Source: an uncultured cyanobacterium (GTDB taxonomy: Bacteria > Cyanobacteriota > Cyanobacteriia > Cyanobacteriales > Geitlerinemataceae). Taken from it: a stretch of DNA of 48,695 nt. Made by a program: the position numbers and the translations under genes. The stretch is taken from positions 1 to 48,695 of the forward strand of contig CALCCD010000065.1 of assembly GCA_937899645.1 (NCBI GenBank). Direction: 5' to 3'. Position 1 is the first letter of the stretch. Every line of letters starts with the position of its first letter. A model generated the notes under the pieces. The model was given only the letters and a program-made list of their open reading frames with translations. It did no database searches and had not been told where the DNA came from. Positions 42,963-48,695 of the stretch are shown piece after piece.

Positions 42963-45191
42963 ATGTCCGATCGCCCCAATTTCAATCGAGATTTTCGTGC
43001 CGCATTGCTCGATGTCTATCGCGACTACAGCAAGCTGCAAATATTCGTTAACGAAGCGCTGGACAAGAATCTGGCGGAAATCGCCGATCGCAACGAAGGT
43101 TTGGAAACCGTCGTTTTCAAGCTAGTCGATTGGGCAGAATCGAAAAAGCGCCTGCCCGACCTGTACGGCTACTTTTGCGAGGAGAATCCCGCGCATGAGT
43201 TTGCGACCGGCGCGGACGAGGCCGAGAGCGCGCGCGCTCTCGAACACAACGCGCCTACGAATCTAAGTCGCTACCGCCGCGCGATCCCGCAGTTCGTCGG
43301 GCGCGATCGCGATATGGTGCAGCTCGGTGAGTGCATCGCGGCGGCTGGGACGATCGCGATCGCGGCGGCGGTCTCGGGTATGGGCGGCCTCGGCAAAACG
43401 GAGCTGGCGTGGCAGTGGGCGAGCCGCGAGCACCGGGCGGGGCGTTTTCCCGGTGGCGTCGTTTGGCTGGATGTGGCGGCGGGGAATCCGGGGGAGCAGT
43501 TGATTTTGTTTTGCCAGTCGGAGTTTGGCAAAGACAACGAAAACCTGGTGCCGGAGCTGCCGACGATCGCGGGGCGGGTGGCCTACTGTTGGCAGCACTG
43601 GGCGGAGTGGCAATCGGGTGATGCTTTGGTCGTGTTCGATGACGTATCGCGCGATCGCGATGCGGCGAAAATCAAAGGGTTACAGCCTAGTGGCGAGCAG
43701 TTTCGCACGCTCTGGACGACACGGGACGAGTGGGCGGGAATTCGGCGCTACCGACTCGATAAGCTCGATGATGACGCAGCGCGATCGCTGCTGGCGAGCT
43801 ACATCGACGAGGTGCGGCTGGAGGCAGAACCGGAGGCGGTCGAGGAGCTGTTGCGCTGGTTTGGTGGGTTGCCGCTGGGGCTGGAGCTGGCGGCGCGATA
43901 TCTGGCGCTGGATGACTGGCTGACGATCGCGGAGTACCTGAGTGAGCTGACGCTGACGCACGAGTCGCTCCAAGAGAATCCGGAGATGCGCTATCCGGAT
44001 GGGGTGGAGGCGGCGATCGCGATTAGCTGGGCGCGACTGAATCCGGAGACGGAAGACGGGCAGGCGGCGCGGCGGCTGGCAATGCGGTTGGGGTTGTTTG
44101 GGGCTGCGCCGGTGCCGGTGTTGCCGGAGTGGCGGCGGGAGTGGCGCAAGCCGTTGCAGCGGTTAGTGAATTTGAATTTGGTGGAGCGGGATCGGGATGC
44201 GGCGGCGCTGCATCCGTTGGTGCGGCAGTTCGTGCGGGGGCGGCTGGCGGTTGAGTTGGAGGCGCAGTATTTGGCGCTGGATGACGGGCTGCGGCGAGAG
44301 GTGGCGGCGGCGATCGTGGAGCGGGGGAAGCAGATCGAGCAGACGTTCACGATGGCGCAGGCGCGGGAGTATGCGCCCTGGATTCCGCATTTGGAGGCCG
44401 TGGCGGCGGGGTTGATGGCTTGGGTGGTGGATGAAGAGGCGATCGCGCCCTGCACTCGGATTGCTCGGTTTTATGAAGGGCAGGGGCTGTATGAGTTGGC
44501 GGAGCCTTGGAAAGAGCGGTGTGTAGCGGTGGCGCGGGAGCGGCGGGGCGATCGGCATGCGGACACGGCGACGGCGCTCAACAACCTGGCGGCGTTATAT
44601 GAGTCGCAAGGGAAATACGAGGAGGCCGAACCGCTCTACACCGAAGCTTTGGCGATCGATCGCGAGAGCCTCCCGGCGAATCATCCCCAGTTAGCCACCC
44701 ACCTCAACAACCTGGCGGCGTTATATGAGTCGCAAGGGAAATACGAGGAGGCCGAACCGCTCTACACCGAAGCTTTGGCGATCGATCGCGAGAGCCTCCC
44801 GGCGAATCATCCCCAGTTAGCCACCCACCTCAACAACCTGGCGGCGTTATATGAGTCGCAAGGGAAATACGAGGAGGCCGAAGCGCTCTTCACCGAAGCT
44901 TTGGCGATCGATCGCGAGAGCCTCTCGGCGAATCATCCCTCTTTAGCTATCCACCTCAACAACCTGGCAATGTTTTACGAAGCGCAAGGGAAGTACAACA
45001 GGGCGGAAGAACCATACCTTGAGTCTCTACTAATCAAGGTTGAAGCTCTGCCAGAAGATCATCCCAGCGTTGAAACCGGCTGGTACAACGTCATCGACTT
45101 CTACCAAACCGCCCTCGCCGCCGGACACCCCGACACCCGCCTCCGCAACCACCCCCTCGGCGATCTCATCCGCTCCCGCCTCTCCCGGTAG
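42963..45191 (+). CDS. EAD1 - NB-ARC - TPR STAND ATPase
   Basis: A 742-residue STAND protein. Residues 1-80 are an EAD1-type effector-associated domain (FRAALLDVYRDYSKLQIFV, GLETVVFKLVDWAESKKRL), homologous to the N-terminus of the protein at 7330. Residues 110-450 are NB-ARC: P-loop GMGGLGKT at 139-146, Walker B ALVVFDDVSRD, the GLPLGLELAARYL motif and a winged-helix region. About 520-710 hold TPR repeats of 42 residues. The protein has no enzymatic effector of its own, so the EAD probably recruits one. The start is ATG 42963; a GTG at 42939 is the alternative. TPRs are likely the trigger-sensing part. Repeats 1 and 2 are identical in DNA, indicating recent copying. Confidence 0.9.
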   Translation: MSDRPNFNRDFRAALLDVYRDYSKLQIFVNEALDKNLAEIADRNEGLETVVFKLVDWAESKKRLPDLYGYFCEENPAHEFATGADEAESARALEHNAPTNLSRYRRAIPQFVGRDRDMVQLGECIAAAGTIAIAAAVSGMGGLGKTELAWQWASREHRAGRFPGGVVWLDVAAGNPGEQLILFCQSEFGKDNENLVPELPTIAGRVAYCWQHWAEWQSGDALVVFDDVSRDRDAAKIKGLQPSGEQFRTLWTTRDEWAGIRRYRLDKLDDDAARSLLASYIDEVRLEAEPEAVEELLRWFGGLPLGLELAARYLALDDWLTIAEYLSELTLTHESLQENPEMRYPDGVEAAIAISWARLNPETEDGQAARRLAMRLGLFGAAPVPVLPEWRREWRKPLQRLVNLNLVERDRDAAALHPLVRQFVRGRLAVELEAQYLALDDGLRREVAAAIVERGKQIEQTFTMAQAREYAPWIPHLEAVAAGLMAWVVDEEAIAPCTRIARFYEGQGLYELAEPWKERCVAVARERRGDRHADTATALNNLAALYESQGKYEEAEPLYTEALAIDRESLPANHPQLATHLNNLAALYESQGKYEEAEPLYTEALAIDRESLPANHPQLATHLNNLAALYESQGKYEEAEALFTEALAIDRESLSANHPSLAIHLNNLAMFYEAQGKYNRAEEPYLESLLIKVEALPEDHPSVETGWYNVIDFYQTALAAGHPDTRLRNHPLGDLIRSRLSR
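44577..45080 (+). repeat. 126-bp TPR-coding tandem repeats
   Basis: Units start at 44577, 44703, 44829 and 44955. Units 1 and 2 read as identical over 126 bp, unit 3 differs at a few sites, and unit 4 is clearly diverged. Each unit encodes one 42-residue TPR (LNNLAALYESQGKYEEAE and so on). The pattern is of recent unequal crossing-over. Confidence 0.92.
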
Positions 45192-45355
45192 GGTGTGTTT
45201 TGGCCGCCCGCCCCGTGGGCTACCCGCGACAAACCTCCCCCGCCAAAACGCACCGCGACAACGTACCGCTTCCCCGCAACATCCTCGGTGCGTTACGGCC
45301 TCGCCACACTTCTCGTCTCGATCGCTATCGATCGTCGCCGCAACACACCCTACCG
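45186..45355. repeat. TIR-bounded nested palindrome, 170 bp
   Basis: CGGTAGGGTGTGTT (45186-45199) and its exact reverse complement (45342-45355) enclose two inner hairpins: GTTTTGGC/GCCAAAAC (45197-45204, 45242-45249) and AACGCACC/GGTGCGTT (45247-45254, 45287-45294). Cyanobacterial genomes carry repeats with GTAGGGTGTGTT/AACGCACC motifs. The left arm contains the last codon and TAG stop of the STAND gene. It may be a non-autonomous element. Confidence 0.75.
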
Positions 45356-45373
45356 AATCAATCCGCCAAAGCT

Positions 45374-45949
45374 ATGGTCACCACCACCGCAAAACTGACC
45401 CCAGACGAATACCGCGATCGAGAAGCGATCGCCGAAATCCGCCACGAATACCGCGATGGAGAAATTTTCGAGATGCCCGGAGGCTCAATCGACCACAGCA
45501 GCATCATCACCGACCTACTGCTAACACTTGGCCTTCTGCTACAAGACACAGATGCCAACCTTTACGTCAGCGACATGCGCCTCTGGATTCCAGCGTGCAA
45601 TGTCGCGACCTACCCCGACGTGACAGTCGTAACCGGCGACCCTGTCCTCAACGGCAACCGCACCGACGAAATCCTCAACCCCACCCTTATCGCCGAAGTC
45701 CTCTCGCCCTCGACGTCCGGCTACGATCGCGGCGACAAATTCGCAGCCTACCGAACCATTCCCAGCTTCCGCGAATACCTGCTCGTCCGACAAGACCGAC
45801 CCGCGATCGAGCATTACTGGAAAATTGACGAAAACCGCTGGCAGCTCGAAGAAATACACGGACTAGACGCGATCGCCGAGCTTCACCATCTCCCCGCCCA
45901 GTTGCCCCTCGCGAAAATCTATCGCCGCGTGCAATTTGAAGCGGGTTAG
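45374..45949 (+). CDS. Uma2 family endonuclease
   Basis: Uma2 (DUF820) proteins have a PD-(D/E)XK nuclease fold and are very numerous in cyanobacteria; their role is unclear. The 191-residue protein begins MVTTTAKLTPDEYRDREA at ATG 45374. The core DMRLWIP...YPDVTVVTGD carries the acidic metal ligand, and LIAEVLSPSTSGYDRGDKFAAYR is the family signature with the Glu residue. The C-terminal YLLVRQDRPAIEHYW is typical. The frame upstream runs through a repeat element and is not used. It is convergent with the large ATPase gene, with a 32-bp gap containing a C9 run. Confidence 0.92.
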   Translation: MVTTTAKLTPDEYRDREAIAEIRHEYRDGEIFEMPGGSIDHSSIITDLLLTLGLLLQDTDANLYVSDMRLWIPACNVATYPDVTVVTGDPVLNGNRTDEILNPTLIAEVLSPSTSGYDRGDKFAAYRTIPSFREYLLVRQDRPAIEHYWKIDENRWQLEEIHGLDAIAELHHLPAQLPLAKIYRRVQFEAG

Positions 45950-45981
45950 GCGCACTCGATCGCACTGCGGAGACCCCCCCC

Positions 45982-48063
45982 CTACGACGCCTCACAAACG
46001 AGCTGCGCGTCCGGCGGCGCGCTCGGATCGAGGACGCCCACCGCCCCCTCCGAAATCAACCGATCGATCTCGCGATCGATTTGCTCCACTGACAGCGCCT
46101 CAAACTGCGCCGCCGCCGTCTCGCGCAACACCACCCGCCCCATCAGCTGCTGCGTCTGCACCAGCGCGAAGATAAAATCCGCCACCGCGCGATCGAGCCC
46201 GTCCTCGCGGTGTTCCTCGCGATCGGGCGTCAGCAAACTGCTCAGGTCCGAGCCGAACGCACCCAGCTCTTGCAGCAGTCCGCAGTCTTGCAGAACACCG
46301 GTGTCGCGCACGAGCTGCTGGAGTTCTGGCGGCGCGATCGGGCGATCGGCCAAAATCAAATCGCCGCCCAGCGATGCTGTCAGCAAATCGTGGTACGTCG
46401 CCAGCGTCTGCATCGACGCCAGGTCGGGGACGATATGGCGGTGTACCGAATCGACAAACAGCTCCCGATAGCGCCGATAGCCCTGGTTGCGCGGCACGCC
46501 CAAACTCTCGGCGCGAATCAGATACAGATGCTCGCAGGCGTTGTCGCGAATCGCCTTCTGGCAGGCTTTCATCACGTTGCAAAAGCTGACCAGATTTGGC
46601 TCCTCGACCCAAATCGTGCCGACGCGACCGACCTCGAACGACCAGTAAAACCCCAGCGAGTAGCGGCTGTAGCTGCGCCCCGACAGGAACTTCGGCTGCA
46701 CGCCGCAAACGCCCAGCACCTCCAGCACTTCGCGCAACATGCGGATGCGCTCGGGCTCCGAGAACTGGCGGATGGCGGTGACGCGATCGCGAGCTTTCTG
46801 GAAGGCGTCGCGCCAGCGGAGGAGGAATTCTGCGCTCGGGCTGGGCGCTTCGGCGGCGGCGGGCGCGGCGGCCACCGGTGTTGTAGGTTTCGGTGGCGCG
46901 GTGGTGTCGGTATTGGTGTTGGCCTCAGGCGCGATCGGCGATCGCCCGGTTTGTAGCGCCTGCTTGGCATTCTGGAACGACTGCCGCCCCAGCATCAACA
47001 CCGATCGCGGCAATGCCCGCCCGCCGGGGAATTTTCCGATCAGTGCCGCGCGCGTGCAGGGATAGATTGCAGACTTTGGCGGCGGCGTTGCCCGCTCGTG
47101 CAGCGGCGCGAGACGCAGCGTCCAGAGCTGTTCGGCTAGCGACAGCGAAATCGGTTTGAGGCGTAGCTGTTCGTCGATGCGCGCCAGGTCGGCGGGCTGG
47201 ATGTGCCTGGCGTTGTCGTTCCAGGTGTTCGTGATGATGCTGACGATAACAACGAAGTTCTTCAGCTTTTGGTTGTGGACGATCGAGTTGACGTTAAACA
47301 GCGCCTGGAGATCGATATAGCCGCGATCGGAGCGATCGACGTTGTCGAGGTTGTCGAAACACAGCACGATCGGCTGGCTGGCGCTGGCGATCCGCCCGAA
47401 GTTGCCGAGGATATTTTGCGCCTTGTTTTCCGTGTCGATCGCGCTGTTGACGTTGAGCAGCTTCAGGCTCTCGTCGTCTAGCTCGTCGCCCTTCAGCCAC
47501 TCACAGGCCAGGGCGTAGCGCTCCGGGTCGGTGAGGTGAAACAGCACGCTAAAGAACTCGTTCGCGTTGTAGATACCCACCGGATGCGCTGCTTTCAGGT
47601 TCCGCACGAAGGTCGATCGTGCGCCGAGCAGCTTGCCGAAGACGCCGCCATCGTTACTGGGAATCAGCCCCTTCAGCCACAGCAAAAGCTGGGACTCGCG
47701 CCGCCCCTCCGGCACGTACATCAGGCTATCGATCGTGTAGCGCAGCGTGTGTCGCCAGATGTAGTCGCTCTCCGGCCAGGGGCCGATATAGGCGAAGAAT
47801 GCCTTGCGGTTGAGTTCGCGTTTCAGCCTGCCGAGCAGGTGACTTTTGCCCGCGCCCGAGTCGCCGGAGAGCAGGATCGTCCGGCTGCGACGATCGGCGA
47901 TTGTCTGCTTGACCGTGGCGTCGATCGCCGTGACGACTTCGCCGTGGATTTCGTCGATCGCGCGCTGGGTGTCGTGGGTCTCTTGCCAGAAGTTGCCGGG
48001 ACGAAACAGTGTCGAATCGAACGGGTTGACGGTCTCGCAAATCAGGCGGTCGATCGAGGTCAT
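45982..48063 (-). CDS. P-loop ATPase with uncharacterised C-terminal domain
   Basis: A 693-residue protein. The N-terminal half (about 20-370) is an AAA/ORC-like P-loop ATPase: Walker A GDSGAGKSH at 67-75 and Walker B PIVLCFDNLDNVD at 231-243, followed by VVIVSIITNTWND near sensor 1. A Thr/Pro/Ala-rich linker spans 380-410. The C-terminal half (411-693) begins EFLLRWRDAFQKAR, includes YSLGFYWSFEVGRVGTIWVE and ends with a helical region (EQIDREIDRLISEGAVGVL) that looks like a winged helix. I know no named family for that half. The gene lies in a cluster with a DNA methyltransferase, a STAND ATPase and a Uma2 nuclease, so a role in DNA or phage response is possible but unproven. Confidence 0.75.
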   Translation of the reverse strand: MTSIDRLICETVNPFDSTLFRPGNFWQETHDTQRAIDEIHGEVVTAIDATVKQTIADRRSRTILLSGDSGAGKSHLLGRLKRELNRKAFFAYIGPWPESDYIWRHTLRYTIDSLMYVPEGRRESQLLLWLKGLIPSNDGGVFGKLLGARSTFVRNLKAAHPVGIYNANEFFSVLFHLTDPERYALACEWLKGDELDDESLKLLNVNSAIDTENKAQNILGNFGRIASASQPIVLCFDNLDNVDRSDRGYIDLQALFNVNSIVHNQKLKNFVVIVSIITNTWNDNARHIQPADLARIDEQLRLKPISLSLAEQLWTLRLAPLHERATPPPKSAIYPCTRAALIGKFPGGRALPRSVLMLGRQSFQNAKQALQTGRSPIAPEANTNTDTTAPPKPTTPVAAAPAAAEAPSPSAEFLLRWRDAFQKARDRVTAIRQFSEPERIRMLREVLEVLGVCGVQPKFLSGRSYSRYSLGFYWSFEVGRVGTIWVEEPNLVSFCNVMKACQKAIRDNACEHLYLIRAESLGVPRNQGYRRYRELFVDSVHRHIVPDLASMQTLATYHDLLTASLGGDLILADRPIAPPELQQLVRDTGVLQDCGLLQELGAFGSDLSSLLTPDREEHREDGLDRAVADFIFALVQTQQLMGRVVLRETAAAQFEALSVEQIDREIDRLISEGAVGVLDPSAPPDAQLVCEAS

Positions 48064-48264
48064 GGCGCGCGGGGTTGCGGTCAGCGTCTCATTTTATCGG
48101 CCAGGGCAAACCCATACGCTCGATTTTCCATTTCGATACTGGTCTGGCGCGCACACGCTCGCCCAAAGACCCTCACGTCATCGGCTTCTGACGAGCGTCC
48201 CATCGTACCGGCTCGGGAGTATGATGCTGCCCATCTGCACACTTCCGCGCAACGCACATCCCCG

Positions 48265-48657
48265 ATGACATTACGACACCTCCAACGCTGGCTCCTGCTC
48301 TGCGGCACACTGACCACCGTCGCGGCCTGCCAGTCCGCCCCGTCCGATGTTGCCACCAGCCCAGCTCCACCCCCGGCAGCATCCAGCACTCAGACGAGCA
48401 GCGCCGCTCCCGGCCAGGTCGATCCCAACGCCTCGACGCAATCGGCCCCTCCTCCGGCGAACCAACCGCCTGCCGTCCCCCCAGCGACCCAGCAGCCGCC
48501 CGCGCCGCAACCGGCCGCGCCCGCGCCGAACCAGCAGCCTGCAGTTCCGCCCGCGCCGCAGCCCGCCGCACCCGCGAATGTGCCGGTTACCCGGGGCGTC
48601 CCGCGCTCGTTCCCGGAAGGTGACGGCCCGATGTACATGGGGGCACTGGTCGCTTAA
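48265..48657 (+). CDS. Pro/Ala-rich lipoprotein
   Basis: A 130-residue protein. The start at ATG 48265 gives a lipoprotein signal (RWLLLCGTLTTVAAC) with the lipidated Cys22 in a VAAC lipobox. Most of the mature part is a Pro/Ala/Gln spacer (PPANQPPAVPPATQQPP style), ending in RGVPRSFPEGDGPMYMGALV. Such proteins are often linkers or anchors with no enzymatic function. It is divergent from the ATPase gene over about 200 bp. An AAGGAGGT ribosome-binding site lies right at its stop, pointing to a following gene outside the window. Confidence 0.75.
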   Translation: MTLRHLQRWLLLCGTLTTVAACQSAPSDVATSPAPPPAASSTQTSSAAPGQVDPNASTQSAPPPANQPPAVPPATQQPPAPQPAAPAPNQQPAVPPAPQPAAPANVPVTRGVPRSFPEGDGPMYMGALVA

Positions 48658-48686
48658 GGAGGTAAGTCATGCAAGCCCCTCAGTGA
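48656..48686 (+). other. Perfect Shine-Dalgarno and five-codon mini-ORF at right edge
   Basis: AAGGAGGT (48656-48663) overlaps the lipoprotein stop and lies 5 nt before ATG 48669, which opens MQAPQ and a TGA stop (48684-48686). It could be a leader peptide, the start of a gene with a frameshift, or a real start misread near the window edge. The sequence stops 9 bases later, so this cannot be settled. Confidence 0.4.
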
Positions 48687-48695
48687 GAGCATTTC

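Noticed and set aside
44577-45080. CRISPR array
   Set aside because: The 126-bp period has no spacers and encodes TPR units in frame.

Overview
The window is chromosomal DNA from a GC-rich cyanobacterium. The octamer GCGATCGC (HIP1) occurs throughout, and several genes are of kinds found mainly in cyanobacteria: a fused panC-cmk, an FtsH3-type protease, a plastid-lipid-associated (fibrillin) protein, a CBS-CP12 fusion, XisH/XisI and a PEP-CTERM protein. I cannot name the species. I saw no rRNA, tRNA or CRISPR array by eye.

Layout. 1-6.3 kb holds a secreted Cys-rich protein, an exonuclease, purM, rlpA, panC-cmk and ndk. 6.3-12.6 kb holds a class IV aminotransferase, an EAD1-TM-FGE conflict-type protein, xisH-xisI, ftsH3 and an FTR1 iron permease. 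12.6-21.9 kb is a long minus-strand run, in transcription order ssb, rsmG, a GT4 glycosyltransferase, fibrillin, a dCache-HAMP-cyclase receptor, an MscS channel with a cNMP-binding domain, and a PstS-like lipoprotein. 22.2-25.8 kb has gmd, a second glycosyltransferase, a TrmJ-type methyltransferase and a minimal CP12-like protein. 26-34.4 kb has a small membrane protein, a subtilase with a membrane tail and a small downstream partner, an AI-2E family transporter, a PEP-CTERM protein, a MITE-like element, two divergent solute-binding proteins and a MntA/HepT toxin-antitoxin pair. 34.5-40.7 kb has an orphan ftsQ, a giant hybrid histidine kinase split by one in-frame amber codon, and a response-regulator remnant. 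40.7-48.7 kb has CBS-CP12, an orphan C5 DNA methyltransferase, an EAD1-NB-ARC-TPR STAND ATPase, a Uma2 nuclease, a large P-loop ATPase and a proline-rich lipoprotein.

Themes. (1) Two proteins 35 kb apart begin with the same effector-associated domain (EAD1), one on an FGE-like enzyme and one on a STAND ATPase. This fits the modular logic of NTP-dependent conflict systems, in which matching EADs bring sensor and effector together. (2) A Cache-HAMP-cyclase receptor, an MscS channel with a cyclic-nucleotide-binding domain and a PstS-like protein are co-directional, yet the cyclase lacks most catalytic residues and the channel domain lacks the phosphate-binding Arg. This looks like a signalling unit rebuilt around non-catalytic domains. 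(3) Decay and repeat dynamics are visible: the amber-split kinase, the response-regulator remnant, a TIR-bounded element, nested palindromes, and several short tandem repeats at gene starts or inside genes.

All calls rest on reading the sequence and recalled family motifs. No database search was run.
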